64,000 nt of DNA from Botryosphaeria dothidea (taxonomy: Eukaryota > Ascomycota > Dothideomycetes > Botryosphaeriales > Botryosphaeriaceae). Numbering within the stretch: position 1 is the stretch's first letter; each line of letters starts with the position of its first letter. The DNA lies in NCBI GenBank assembly GCA_011503125.2, contig WWBZ02000051.1, positions 682,001-746,000 on the forward strand. Direction: 5' to 3'. Made by a program: the position numbers and the translations under genes. The notes under the pieces were generated by a model. The model worked only from the letters and a program-made list of their open reading frames with translations, was not told where the DNA came from and searched no databases. This document shows positions 45,001 to 56,999 of the stretch, one piece after another.

Positions 45001-48000
45001 AGAACTATCCTTATTCTTAAGCCTTTCCCGTACGGCCTTAGCTAGTACTCTCTATTATACCGCCTATAAGGGTTTAATATATATAAGATAGACCTATTGG
45101 CCTTAGCGTCTTATACGCTTAAATACCTCTTCTAAGATTATCTAGACGTCGATCTAAAGATCTACGGCTACTAATTACTTACGCGAAGCCTTACTCTTAG
45201 CCTTATACCTTTTCCTCGTAGCCCTTCGTAATATATACTATACTTATTCGTCGGGAATACTAGACTCGGTTAGTCTTACTTCGCTTAAGATATTATATTT
45301 TACCGAGAAGGCGGCGTCTCGTACGCTACTATCCTAATTCTATCTTACGCTTTTCTTAAGATTACCGTCGATACTACCGTCGCTAGGTCTTACGCTATTA
45401 TTATCGTTAATACTATCGTTACTAGGCCTTACGCTATCGTAGCTAGAGTCGTATCTTAAGTCGAAGGTATCGTTTCGCTTAGTAGGGCTTATTTCTATAA
45501 TAGAGTTATATTTTACCGAGGAGGCTTCGCTACTTGCGTCGTAGTCCTAGTACTAACTTATACTACTATCGGAGTCGCCTATATAGTTACTATATTTAGG
45601 CCTTATACTAGCTACTTCTCGTATTAATATTAATAGAAGTTTTCGAAGGGTATCTAATAATCTATTCTTCTTCTATAATTCTTATTTTTATAGAAGATCC
45701 TCGAGCTTCTCTCGAAAGATAATAGAGTCTCCTTCTCCGAAGTCGAAGATAGATTTCTATATCCGGATCTAGGGTATATCTAGAATAATATCGTGCCTAG
45801 GAATACGTTAGACGTCGAGGGAAATCCGTTCTTAATAGTTTCCTATCTAGAGGGTTGCTTCCTCCGTTTCTATCTTTATCTAGCCTTCTTCGTAGGCTAC
45901 CTAGAATCCGTCGAATCTACTAAGAAGATACGGTTTCTATTTCTTACGGTACGGGATATTTATCTTCTATATAAGCTCGTTATAGATAAAATTTCCGCTT
46001 AATTCTATATCGATTAGGATTCTAGTAGGTACTCCGTTAAGTATTCCCTATATCTTAAACTATTTCTATAGATTTAATCCGGTAAGAGTTTCCGTTTTCG
46101 ATATACGTAATACTATATAAAGGGACCTAGACTATAGCCTCTAGGTTAGTTCTATTACCGTAGGGCCGTCTAGTTTTTTAGTATAGAGTAGCCGTAGACT
46201 TTACTATATATATAGTCTTCCTATTCGTTAACTTAGAGGTATACTTACTTCTAGTTAGTCTATTTATCGGCGTTCTACTTCCTTCGCTAGTAGATTTTAT
46301 CCTTTCGAACTTAATATCTAAAGGTTAGTCGATTAAGCTTCTTATCCGGAATCTACTAGAGTATACGATACTAGATCGTTACTATACCGTACTAGTAGAG
46401 AATCCGTACTAGTTCCCGGAGGAAGTCGTAGTCTACTTACTCGCGTACTAAGGTTCCTTAGTAGTAGCGTTCGACGAGTATCGTTTCTTTAGTTACTAGG
46501 AGTTCGTACTTCTTCCCGTCTTATTCGATTCGGGTTTCCTAAAGAATATTCTAACGCTATCCCTAAATAACCGTAAGCGCGATACTTTTCTAATACGGAA
46601 TCTAGATTATTTAGCTAAGATTGCCCTATTCGTCCCGTAGGTAGTTACTAATACTATATCTTTTAGCGAGAACTTCTAACGAGACGAGGGTATCTAGTTT
46701 ATCCGATAGTATAGGTATATTATCTAACTACGTTTTACTAGTACTCTCGTATAGTTCTTCTATTTCGCTATTAATAAGTTCGTCGTCTAGAGGGAAACTA
46801 TTAATAATATCGTCGGTTTCGATAACTTCTTCGTTCCTAGTTATTATACCGAAGTTTCGAGGTTCGTAGGGGTACTATTTAGAGATATCCTTGCTAGTTT
46901 AATACGTCTAATAGCCGTTATCGTAATAGGCTATCTAGTATAGCGTATCGTAGTTATCTTAGCGAGATATAACCGACGCTTTACGCTAAGCGCTCGAAGT
47001 CTACTTATTATCCTTCTTACTACGAGGGTTCTACGAATACTTAGAAAAGAAGTATTTATTACTACCGTAGATAATATAGAGTCGATTCTTATAGCGTTAT
47101 TTCTACTTATCCGTCTAGTTCGGGTTAGGTCCCTTAGGCTTCTTATTATTATAACTATTATTACCCTTCTTAGAATTCTATCTATTAGCCGCGTCGAGGG
47201 CTATAGCGTCTCCGCCTTCGAGAGTTATTCTTTTACGGCGTAGCTTCGAGGTATTAGATTATCGAGAACCTATCTTCTATTCGTATATACGACCGTCGAT
47301 CTAAGACGTAAGGTCTACTATCTTCTAAAAGGTAGATAGGTATTCGTAAGTAATTATATTCTTCTTAACTTCGTTCTTTAGGCTCTTATAGAAGAGGTCG
47401 CGGAAAGTCTCGTCTAACTATTCGAGGTAGGCTATAAGCTACTAAAACTTAGTTATATAGATAGCTATAGATTCTATCTATCTAACGGTTATAATATCGT
47501 TAGAGGCTTTACGGACTTCGTCCCGATCGTTAAAAGTAGCCCTAAGGTTATCTACGAATCCCGTATAGATATCGAAGATTTCCTTAGTCTTTACCCGTCT
47601 CTTCTCGAGAGAGTATTCGTTAGCTAGGTAGTCGCGAAGGTATAGCTCTATCTATACCTCTACCGTTCCTCTAAGATAGGTTAATATAAAGAGTACTTCC
47701 TTAGCGTCGTTATCGAATTATACTTAGTTAAACTAGAGGTAGCGTTATATCTAGAGTAGAAAGGATTAGAGCTTCTTTCTATCTCTATCGAACTTCTCGG
47801 GTGCCGCTACTTTAACCTTAGTAGCGCTCCGCTTTATCGTATACTCGATTAATCGAGCGTTCTAAGCTTTTAACTCCTTAATAAGTTATAAGAGCTTAGC
47901 TCTAGTAGGCTCTATTTATAGCGCGGGCGGAGCACGCCCCTAAGTATTCTTAGCGCGACCCTCTATTAGGTCGACGTCTATCTAAGATTCTAGTACTATT

Positions 48001-48095
48001 ATATACTTTCCCTAAGCTCGTTAGGCGGGGTAATACTTAACCTAATAAACTCGTTTCTAAAAGGATCCCTCTTCTTATAAGGATAGTAGTTAAAG
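45001..48095 (-). pseudogene. Gypsy-1 gag/protease region
   Basis: Region between RT and the 5' LTR on the minus strand, expected to hold gag and protease. Too degraded by RIP for me to assign individual motifs. The short plus-strand frame at 45793-46002 is a chance opening. Confidence 0.45.
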
Positions 48096-48575
48096 TATAA
48101 TAAGCGGGCCTCTACCTTTAAGAATCTAAATACTAAAGAGGGTAGAAACCTATCGAAGGGTTCTCTTTAAGTAGGTATAAGAAGAGGTACGTAAGAAACG
48201 AGTAGACGACTAAAGACTAAGTACTACGTACGAAGGCCTTATTACTAATAATTAGTACTAAATTATTATTAAAGTTAACTACGAAGGTTAAAGCTATCTA
48301 AGGAGTATAGTTTATATATACGTAGGAGAGTGTCTATAATCTATATACTTAGTTAATAGAGCGCGATTAGTTAGCCTTAGTAACTAATCGAGAGTTACTA
48401 ACTAAGCGTACTAGCTTAGTTAGCTCTATCTACTTAGTTAGCCTTAGCAACTAAGCGGGTAGGTCTAACTAATCGCGAGAGTTACGTAATCTCGAATCCT
48501 TATAACTCCGACTTCTATTATTTCCTACGGGGCTAATCCTTAACTTTCTTAACCTATAGAGGCTACGCCGTAATA
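48096..48575 (-). repeat. Gypsy-1 LTR (5' LTR)
   Basis: 480 bp; partner of 40569-41048; followed by target duplication AGTAT. Confidence 0.92.
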
Positions 48576-49265
48576 AGTATTTTAAGTACTAGGCCTACGG
48601 TTATATTACTAACTACTATAAAAAAGAGAAAAAGTATAGATAGTACGGTAAGGTATATAATACTAGGGACTACCCTAAGAAAAGTATATAGTACGTAAAC
48701 TACTTCTAAAGGTATATAGTCTAGAGCAACGCCTACCTAATACGTAGAGCCTACTATACTAAGGCCGCCTAGGCCCGCCTAGTAGTACTAGAAAGGTACC
48801 GGGAAGGACTCCTAATAACTAAGATATAGCCCTAAACTAACTAGCTAACGGTTAGACTAAGAAAGAGGATTAGAGAGGAGAAGCCGGTTAAGAGGGGACT
48901 AGGTAGGCTAAGAGACTTAAGCCGCCTCCCGCCTCCTAACTAAATAAGGTTTACTAGACTTAATAGCTTATAACACGCCTTAGAGAAGCCCGCGAGAACT
49001 CCCTTCTTATAGCCTATACTACTAGCTCCCTCGTAGCCGGATCTAGAGATAGAAGAAAGTTAATAATAGATATAGGCTCTCTCTCTATTATATAGTATAA
49101 CGTCTATAAGAGTAAGAATAGGATAATACTTCCGCTCTTTAAGGAAGTAGACCTAAAGATCTACTATATCCTAGCTATCTAGGAACCTTAGAGGAACCTA
49201 AGGGTTAAGATAATAGTAAGATACCCTATCTACTATATAGTTTTTCTCTAGAAAGAAGTAGTAAG
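48576..49265 (+). pseudogene. LINE ORF1 end with degenerate zinc knuckles
   Basis: Across the Gypsy-1 duplication the frame reads YFKYxAYGYITNY, then GKVYNTRDYPKKSI and a third partial repeat. The spacing is that of CCHC knuckles, with every Cys and His replaced by Tyr (TGY/CAY to TAY). Gypsy-1 therefore inserted inside the first knuckle. Downstream, a Pro/Lys/Arg-rich tail and the beginning of ORF2 follow up to the GTAAG duplication of Gypsy-2. Confidence 0.6.
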
Positions 49266-49515
49266 TATAATAGCTTATATCTAGTATACTCGCGGAAATA
49301 TAGTAGTATTACTATCTACGAGAAGACTAAGCTAAAGAGAAAAGAAAGAAAGGTTTAAGTAAGATAGCGCTACTTATATATCTCTCTAGAGTCCCTTTTA
49401 TTAGTAGCGAGTTATAGGGTTTTCTTATTAAGCTTTATTAAGCTTTAGGGTTCTCTTAATCTAAGGTCTCGCCGTAGAATCTATCTAAGGCACTCTTAGG
49501 GTTTAAACCGTAATA
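49266..49515 (-). repeat. Gypsy-2a LTR (3' LTR)
   Basis: 250 bp, TATAATAGCTT...CCGTAATA. The first 60 bases contain no CpA or TpG. Confidence 0.92.
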
Positions 49516-52500
49516 TTATCCCCCTCCCGGCTTTAAAGGTAGGTCTCTAGGGCTTTAGTATCTTCTAAAGCGCTTACTAGTTCCTAAGTTAGCCGCGCGT
49601 ATTCTCTCTACTTAACTTAATAGAGTTTCTACCGTTTCCGCTAGCCTAGCCGTCTTTCTAGTTTTTTATCTAAAATAGCTTTAACCCTCTATTCTTCTTC
49701 TCTATTAACGAGTATAGCTAGTAGTTAATAATCGTCCTATTCTTAGCTTAGTAAAGGATCTATTCTAGCTAGGCGTAAGAGATCGACGTTAAAGACGTTA
49801 TATATCCTAGTTAGTACGTCTAGTTTATAGCTATAAGGGCTAATAACCTCGATAACTATAAACTTTACTACTCGATTATTAAGCTTCCGGCTTAGGCGGT
49901 CTGTTCGTATATTCTTAAGATTTAGCTAGACTTTATCTTCTACTTTATACGCTAGTAATAGGTCCCTATATCGATTTACTTAGGTCTCCTAATCCTATTA
50001 TACGTTCGCTATTAATACTTCTACCTATTCGGTTATCTCTTTAATCTTTACTACGATTACTTCTTCTTTTTATATTAGTAATATAGAATTTGGGACTAGT
50101 TAAGAATCCTTAAATAACTATAGTGGCTCGAGGTAGTATCTATATAAGAGGAAGAAGGGGCTAATATCTATCGATAAGGATTCTTAGCTATTTATAGCAA
50201 GCTCTATTGCTAGCAACTAGTTAACCTAGTTATCTTACGCGTAGTTAACTATCCGGTAGAGCTTTCTTTCTATCTCGGTATTCGCACGCTCCGTTAATCT
50301 ATCTATTTCTAGATAGTAGGCTATTAAGATTCGTCTTTCGATTCTAAGTAATTAGTAAACCCTCTTCTATAGCTAGCTAATAAATTAGCTTCCCCGGTTA
50401 GAGATAATAGCGGTTAGAACTCTATAGTAGCGGTAGAAGCAGCGAATAAATATCCTAGCAACTATTTCTACTTTAATATCCTTATAGGCCTTAAGAATAA
50501 CTTCTTTACCTAATCGATTAGTAATAACTATAAGTATCCGACATCCTTAGCTCTCGGGTAGCGGTCTAATAAAGTCGACTAAGATCTCTCTCTACTAACG
50601 GTTTAGTACTAGTAACGGCCGTAGTAGTTCTTATTTACGGTCTCTCTAGACTCTAGTCCTTCCGCAGACGTTATAGTTACGTACGAATCTACGTATATTA
50701 GATACGAAGTTCGGCTAGAAGAACTATCTTGCGATAAGGGCTATTATTCTAGTACGTCTAGGATAAACTACTATTATTAAATCGTAGAGTATCTAGATTA
50801 GCTTAGTTCTTAAAGGCTCGTAGTTTAGTATCTAACGTCTACTACGGAATAGCAACTCTCCTTAATTATTTAAGGAGTAATTAGTAATTAAGAGTTTAAC
50901 TAGTTCTTCTAAATCGTTTAGTAGCGTTCTTCTACCCTCTCTTACTACTATTATAAGACGTCTATAGTCCGGATCCGCTGCTTTTACCTCTTGCTAGAGC
51001 TGCCGTAAATAGTCTTTAATTAACGTTGCTCCTTATTCGTATACTAGTTCGTCTATAGATCTATCTAATAGTTCGTCTACTAGTTTATCTACTAGTTTAT
51101 CTACTTATTCGTCTACTCCTTATTCGGTTATAGCTTATTATCTTATTTACACTAGTATTACTAAAACTCTCTAATAGTTAGCTTAAATCTTATCTAGGCT
51201 TAAGAGTCGTACGACACGATATTAAAGCCTCTTATTATCTTAAGATACTAGTAAGTCTTAGTCTCTTCGTGTAAGTGCGTTAGGCTAAGCCCTAAGCTTG
51301 CCTAGACGGTAAGTAATAGTAAAGTTAAATCGGCTTAGAATTAGCTACTATCTTATTTACCTCTTAGAGAGCCGTCGGACTATTATAAAGTATTCGAGAT
51401 TCTTATAATCCGTAATAATCTTAAATTCTTTTACGCTTCGTAGCTCTATATTCTACTACTAAAGATACTTAATAATCGTAAGGAGCTCCTTATCGTAGAT
51501 CTCGTAGTTATACTCTACTAGCGAGTTCTTCTTTAAGAAGTAGGTAACTAGCCGGAGCACTCTATTATTATCGTATTAGAATAAAATTCCTCCTATATAG
51601 TATCCTAAGGAGTTAGTCTCGAGGATTATCTTTCGGTCCGGGTTAAATTAGGCAAGGATTAGTGCCGTAATAAAGGCCTTCTTTAGCTTTCGAAACGCTC
51701 TTTCTACTCCTTCTATCTAATAGAACGAAACGTCTTTCTTTATAAGTATATATAACGGAGCCGTAGTCTTCGAGTATTTATTAATAAAGCGCCGGTAGAA
51801 GTTCGTAAAGCTAAGGAATCTAAGTACTTCTTTAACTATAGTTAGTATTTTCTATTCCTAAATAGCTTTTACCTTAGCTAGGTCTATACGGATACCTTTT
51901 CTAGCTTCGATAATAAATCTAAGATACTTTATTAACTAAACCTCGAATTCGTACTTATCGATATTAAGCTATAGTCCCGCTACTTATAGCTTTTCGAGAA
52001 TCTTAGTTACGTACTCTCGGTATTAGGTACGGGATCCCTCGGTAAAAATAAGTATATTATCGATATAAGCCGATACGAAGTCGTCTAGGAAGTTCTATAG
52101 GGTCTAGTTAATATATCGTTAAAAGGTGCTTAGTATATTAGCTAGTCTAAAGGGAGTAATAAGCTACTTAAATAGTCTAAAGCGGGTTCGAAAGGCTATA
52201 AGCTATTTATCTCCTAGTTTAACCCGAATCTTATTAAATACTACGATTATATCGAGTTTCGTAAACTATCTTATCTTACTAATCCGGTTAAGGGTCTCCT
52301 AGATAAGAGGTAGTAGATATCGATTCTTCCGTATAAGTTAATTAAGGGCTTAGTAGTTATAATAGAATCGTAAGCCTCTACCTAGTTTCTTTATAAAGAG
52401 AACTAGCGCTACGGCTAGAGAATTACTTATATAGATAAAGCCTTTATCGAGTAGCTCTATAAGCGTTTTTCGGAGTACTAGTAGTTTATCTCTAGATATA

Positions 52501-54679
52501 TTATATAAGGGTCCCTATAGGGCCACTAGTGTCCTCCTATTCTTATCTTTCTTAAGCTTAATCTAATAATCGATTCTAGGTCGGTATAGAGGTAACTTAT
52601 CGGCTTTACTTCTATCGAAGGTATCGAGAAACCGTTTATCTAACTAGGCTAGTAGTTTCGTTCTTAGATCCGTATACTTCTTCTTAGCAAGTACTTTATT
52701 AATATTAGCTAGACTTGCTAAGAAAACCTAGTAACCGAGTCGTTTCTTTCTCGTAAGAAGGCGGAACCTAGCGGCTCCGACCCTTCTATAGTTAAGTTCT
52801 TTTCTCTCTCTCTAGCTTTATACTACTAGGCTAGAGTCCTTAAATCTAAGGATTTATTTTTCTATATCTAGTTCTACTCTCTCTTTTACTAACTATAGTA
52901 AGCTAAGAATAACTTTATAGCCTTTAATCCTTAAAGCTATATAGAAGTAAGCTCTTTTCGTTTAGTATCCGCCGATATCGATCTTAGTAATTACTACTTC
53001 GGTAATCTAGGAGTCGGTAATAGTATTAACTAACTAGATTTATCTTAGTCGGATAGAAATACGCTAGAGTTTATATCTTCGAGCGAATCGAGTATCGATA
53101 AAGCTATAGGATAAGTACTTAGAATTAATAAGGGTTTAAGTAGAGATCTCCTTATTAATAAGTACTAAAACTAAGAAAGATAGTTTTTCTATATACTTAT
53201 TCTCGAATTACTTCTAATCTACTTAAAGCTTACTTTACTTCTTTTACTCCTAACGGCGAATTTTATTAGAAGCTACTCTTTTTTCGAATTCTTATTAACC
53301 TCTAATACTTTAGTATCCTCCTCTAATTACGGAGGAACTTCCTACTTTAACTATCTAATACTAGTAGCTTAAGCTAGGCGACGGGTAGGCGTATAAGGGC
53401 ATGTATACTTCTAGTATCCTAAAGTACTATAACGCGTATAAAGCCTATTCTAACGACGTCGGTTAATCTTATCTTAAGTTACCTATTTAGCTCTCTAGGT
53501 TAGTACGGCTTTAGCTAGGCTTATTAGTTCCTAGTCTATTTAGTCGTTTTAAGGGGGCTTTAGATATATAGTAGTCTTTATTATAGTTACCGGCGTCTTC
53601 TAGAGGTTATTCCTAAACTTCTAGGTACGTAGTTAAAAAGCTTCTAACTAGTTACTTACTCGCTTAAGCTCTATATAGTAGTCCTTAAACTACTAGTCCG
53701 GTTTCGTAAGGCCGATTATTTATTATTAAAGCTCCCTACTAAGTCTAGCCTCGAGATAGGACTTCTTAATTTCGTCTAGCTAGTCCGTGCCTTCTACTTC
53801 TAGTAGGAGCTTCCGGTACTCGGTAAAGTACTCTATAAAGGACTTGCTAGCTTAACGGAGTTAATAAAGCTTACGTTAGGCCTTCTTCTTAGTATACGGG
53901 TCGCTAAAGAATAGGCGTAGCTATATAATAAGGTTAGTAACCGTAGTATTACTTATTATCGTAACCGCTTAAATCTAGGGCTATAGTTAGCGGGCAGCTT
54001 CCCCTCTTAACCGGTTATATAACGCGAAGAACTTCGTTACTTTAGTATAGTTAGTATAGTCGACGTTTAGTTTTGTATTAGCTTAAGCAATCTATGGTTC
54101 GAGTTAATCTCGGTCTCCTCTATATTTAGCTAATAGGCCGAGTTATTTCGTAGGTTCGTTCTTTCTTAGGGACGTAGGTCTAGCTAGTAGTTAGACGAGC
54201 TACTATAGTAGGCTTTACTCGTTATTCTCGATAGCTACCGAAGCTCCTTAGTCTTAGATATTATTCTATATCTTTCTTAGTTATCTTCTTAGATATCTTC
54301 TTAGATATCTTCTTAGGTGCCCTCTCTAAGATATTCTTTTAGATCTTCTTTTAGGGACTTCTTCGTGCCTTCTTAAACGCTATACCGTCGTTTTATTAAA
54401 GAACTTCCTTCGGGAACCTTCTTAAGTACCTATACGGATACCTTCTTAAACGATTTCCTAGGTATAGTTAACTAGTAACGAGCCTAGCTACTATCCTAAA
54501 CTTCTTAGTAACTTTAGTAGAGAGAAGCCGTGCTTACGTAAGAGCTCTAGCGTATAGAGAAAGAAGATAAGGACGTAGTACTTACGTAGGAGCTATAGCG
54601 TATAGAGGAAAGGAGAATAAGAACGTAGTACTTACGTAGGAGCTATAGCGTATAGAGGAAGGGGAAGAGCTTAGTCTAA
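49516..54679 (-). pseudogene. Gypsy-2a gag-pol, RIP-damaged
   Basis: Minus-strand coding interior. Integrase C-terminal motif at ~50240-50330, RT active-site box at ~52058-52080 with the second Asp changed to Asn, and simple repeats in the gag-proximal part (54278-54330 and 54533-54668). Collinear with 60978-64000 over the sequenced overlap. Many in-frame stops; non-functional. Confidence 0.75.
54533..54668. repeat. Tandem repeat, ~50-bp unit x 2.7
   Basis: Units begin CTTACGTARGAGCTMTAGCG at 54533, 54581 and 54631 (periods 48 and 50), close to the 5' LTR of Gypsy-2a. Probably a 5' leader/gag minisatellite. Confidence 0.7.
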
Positions 54680-54929
54680 TATAATAGCTTATATCCGGTA
54701 TACTCGCGGAAATATAGTAGTATTACTATCTACGAGAAGACTAAGCTAAAGAGAAAAGAAAGAAAGGTTTAAGTAAGATAGCGCTGCTTATATATCTCTC
54801 TAGAGTCCCTTTTATTAGTAGCGAGTTATAGGGTTTTCTTGTTAAGCTTTATTAAGCTTTAGGGTCCTCTTAACCTAAGGTCTCGCCGTAGGATCTATCT
54901 AAGGTATTCTTAGGGTTTAAATCGTAATA
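54680..54929 (-). repeat. Gypsy-2a LTR (5' LTR)
   Basis: 250 bp; partner of 49266-49515; followed by duplication GTAAG. Confidence 0.92.
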
Positions 54930-54934
54930 GTAAG

Positions 54935-55588
54935 AACCTACTTCTTTATAAGTAAGGCTATTAGCCCCGACTTCTAGTAAGTAATAGTCTATTTACTAGA
55001 TCTTATTATACTATCTCTTATTACTAGAATATATATAATCTATATCTATAACTACTATAACCCTCTACTAGCCTTCTATACTAGTACGGCTCTAGAAACC
55101 TTAGCGCTTCTCCTAGAAGCCCTTAGAAAACTAGGAGAGTATATTCTACTAGGGGACTTTAACCTTTACTATCCTACCTAGAGAGATATTACCTCTCCTA
55201 TATACTATACTCTTATAGACGATCTTATTAAAATAGCTACGATAGCTAGCCTTAACCTAGCCCTTCTAAGAGATACTATTACTAGGAGAGAGAGTAGTAG
55301 CGAGAGTACTCTAGACCTTATCTTTACTATACGGTAGCTAGAGGAGAGAATCCTTAGCTATAGAGTTAGTTAGAAGCTCGAATCCTCCTTAGACTACCTA
55401 CCTATCCTTACTATACTTAATATCTCTCCTATCTCTATAGAACTACGTTCTCTAAGGCCCTAGTAGAAAAAAGTAGACTAGAATAGAACTAATTAGGTAC
55501 TCTAAATAAAGCTCGAATATCTTAGAGCAGCTCCTCTTAATACGAAAGTAGACTTAGACTACTTTACGGAACTACTCTAGGAGGTTAT
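54935..55588 (+). pseudogene. LINE ORF2, AP-endonuclease domain
   Basis: Contains ILLGDFNLYYPT (55143-55180), the conserved LGDFNxHHPxW core of LINE apurinic endonucleases with His to Tyr changes, followed by ESSSESTLDLIFTI (the S-x-LDLxF segment). Stops at Trp/Gln positions. Ends at the GTTAT duplication of the solo LTR. Confidence 0.7.
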
Positions 55589-55837
55589 TATAATAGCTTA
55601 TATCCGGTATACTCGCGAAAATATAGTAGTATTCTATCTACGAGAAGACTAAGCTAAAGAAAAAAGAAAGAAAGGTTTAAGTAAGATAGCGCTACTTATA
55701 TATCTCTCTAGAGTCCCTTTTACTAGTAGCGAGTTATAGGGTTTTCTTATTAAGCTTTATTAAGCTTTAGGGTTCTCTTAACCTAAGGTCTCGCCGTAGG
55801 ATCTATCTAAGGCACCCTTAGGGTTTAAACCGTAATA
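55589..55837 (-). repeat. Gypsy-2 solo LTR
   Basis: 249 bp, same family as 49266-49515, with one base missing. Flanked by exact duplication GTTAT (55584-55588, 55838-55842). No internal sequence: product of LTR-LTR recombination after an independent insertion. Confidence 0.9.
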
Positions 55838-55842
55838 GTTAT

Positions 55843-56468
55843 CTAAAGAATAATCTAGGAAACTATCCTAGTAGCGAGACCCTCGCCCTAGGCCTCTATA
55901 TAATAGATAAAGGAGTATTTAGACCTAGTATACTAGGCGAGAGTAGCTAGAAGAAAATAGACGGCGATAGAAAGGGAGGAGAACTAGGTAGTATACTAAA
56001 CTATTACTAATAGTAAGAAGAGGTAGATTAGAAGGAATAGAATAAAAGTATAGCGTAGAATAGTAGCTAAGATTACCTTAGACCTATTTATACTCTAGAA
56101 GCTCTTAAAGTAGGTAAGAATAAGGGTACTAGAGCCTTTAGCCCTATCTTAGTTCCTACTTCTCTAGGAAGTAGATAGATAACTACGCTACGATAACTAG
56201 TCTAAGGTAGAAATTCTTACTAACTAGTTTTTCCCCCCTCCTAGGGCTACCGACCTCTTAGATCTAGATAGGTATATATACTTAGAGCTAGTAGAGATCT
56301 CCTAAGACCTTACTAAAGAGTAGGTCCTCTATACTATTAAGAAGCTCCCCCTAAATAAGGTACTAGGCCTAGATAAGATTATTAATAGGTTTCTAAAGTA
56401 GTGCGCTTAGATACTAAGCGGACTACTTACTAGGCTCTTCTAGAGATACCTTATACTTATATACTATT
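55843..56468 (+). pseudogene. LINE ORF2, start of reverse transcriptase
   Basis: Reads towards EISxDLTKExVLYTIKKLPL, NKVLGLDKIINRFLK and LTRLFxRYLIL. This corresponds to the K-APG-DGI-NxFLK opening of LINE reverse transcriptases with RIP-type substitutions. Cut at 56469 by Gypsy-3. Confidence 0.65.
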
Positions 56469-56855
56469 TATAATAAACGGACCTTAGAGAGGGAGCGGAG
56501 AGACGAGGTAACGAAGCCGGTAAAGGTAGTAGGGGTAAAATAATGCCGAAGTATAAGAGTATAGTTTAAAGGGCGAGGGTACGAGGTACGAGAGACGAGG
56601 GGCGAGGGACGAGGGGCGAGGGACGAGGGATAAGGGAGGTAAGTAAGGTCTAATTTAAGGCGTACTAAGTTATACGCGAGGAATACTTATTACTAGACTA
56701 AAGAACTAACTATAAAGCAGAGGAGCGAGCTTTATATATATAAAGAACGAACTAAAATACTAGCTTCCTAATTTATAAGTAGGTAAGTCTAGATCTAGAT
56801 TTTAAATTAACGAAGGTAAATAAGTAAGGGGTCTATATAAGCTACGTTTATAATA
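56469..56855 (-). repeat. Gypsy-3 LTR (probable limits)
   Basis: Left limit from the LINE/LTR junction. Right limit inferred from TATAATA followed by a pyrimidine run, the pattern seen in Gypsy-1 and -2. Contains a short (R)CGAGGG microsatellite at ~56568-56640. No second copy available to confirm. Confidence 0.5.
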
Positions 56856-56999
56856 GTAGGCTCTCCTCTCTAGAGGTAAGTTCCTACGAGCCTTTAGCCT
56901 AAGAGTCGAGGTTTTAAAGAGTAACGTTTATAGAACGTATTAAGGGCCTTAAGGTCTTTAATAAGGTCGTAAGGTTCCTAGGTTAGTATCGAGTAACTA

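Larger units (their letters stand above)
40569..48575 (-). mobile_element. Gypsy-1: complete Ty3/gypsy chromovirus with antisense gene
   Basis: 8.0-kb element with two 480-bp LTRs (40569-41048, 48096-48575) and exact 5-bp duplication AGTAT (40564-40568, 48576-48580). Minus orientation: the purine tract (GGGGGGG on the minus strand) lies next to the left LTR at ~41052-41058. LTR ends read TATAA...TAATA, the RIP-converted form of TGTAA...TAACA. Internally, on the minus strand, come gag/protease (~45-48 kb), RT and RNase H (~43.4-45 kb), then integrase and chromodomain (~42-43.3 kb). An additional plus-strand gene lies between pol and the 3' LTR. Confidence 0.92.
49266..54929 (-). mobile_element. 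Gypsy-2a: complete Ty3/gypsy element
   Basis: 5.66-kb element with 250-bp LTRs (49266-49515, 54680-54929) and exact 5-bp duplication GTAAG (49261-49265, 54930-54934). Minus orientation: purine tract GGGAGGGGGATAA on the minus strand borders the left LTR. Integrase (AYYLEIDRLTERANTEIER) at ~50240-50330, RT box at ~52058-52080 (AYIDNILIF, Asp to Asn), gag side near 53-54.6 kb. Heavily RIP-mutated. A second, less mutated copy starts at 60728. Confidence 0.92.
39498..56468 (+). mobile_element. LINE (Tad-like), dismembered by LTR-element insertions
   Basis: Plus-strand non-LTR element. Its pieces are 39498-40568 (gag start), 48576-49265 (gag zinc knuckles), 54935-55588 (AP endonuclease) and 55843-56468 (endonuclease end/start of RT), separated by LTR elements that each left target duplications. 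The rest of RT and the 3' end lie beyond Gypsy-3, outside the window. The exact 5' end is uncertain. Very strongly RIP-mutated. Confidence 0.75.

Noticed and set aside
45793..46002. Short plus-strand frame as a gene
   Set aside because: Opposite strand of RIP-mutated Gypsy-1 gag/protease; no coding features.
54533..54668. CRISPR-like repeat array
   Set aside because: Repeats are contiguous, without unique spacers, lie within a retrotransposon, and the genome is eukaryotic.
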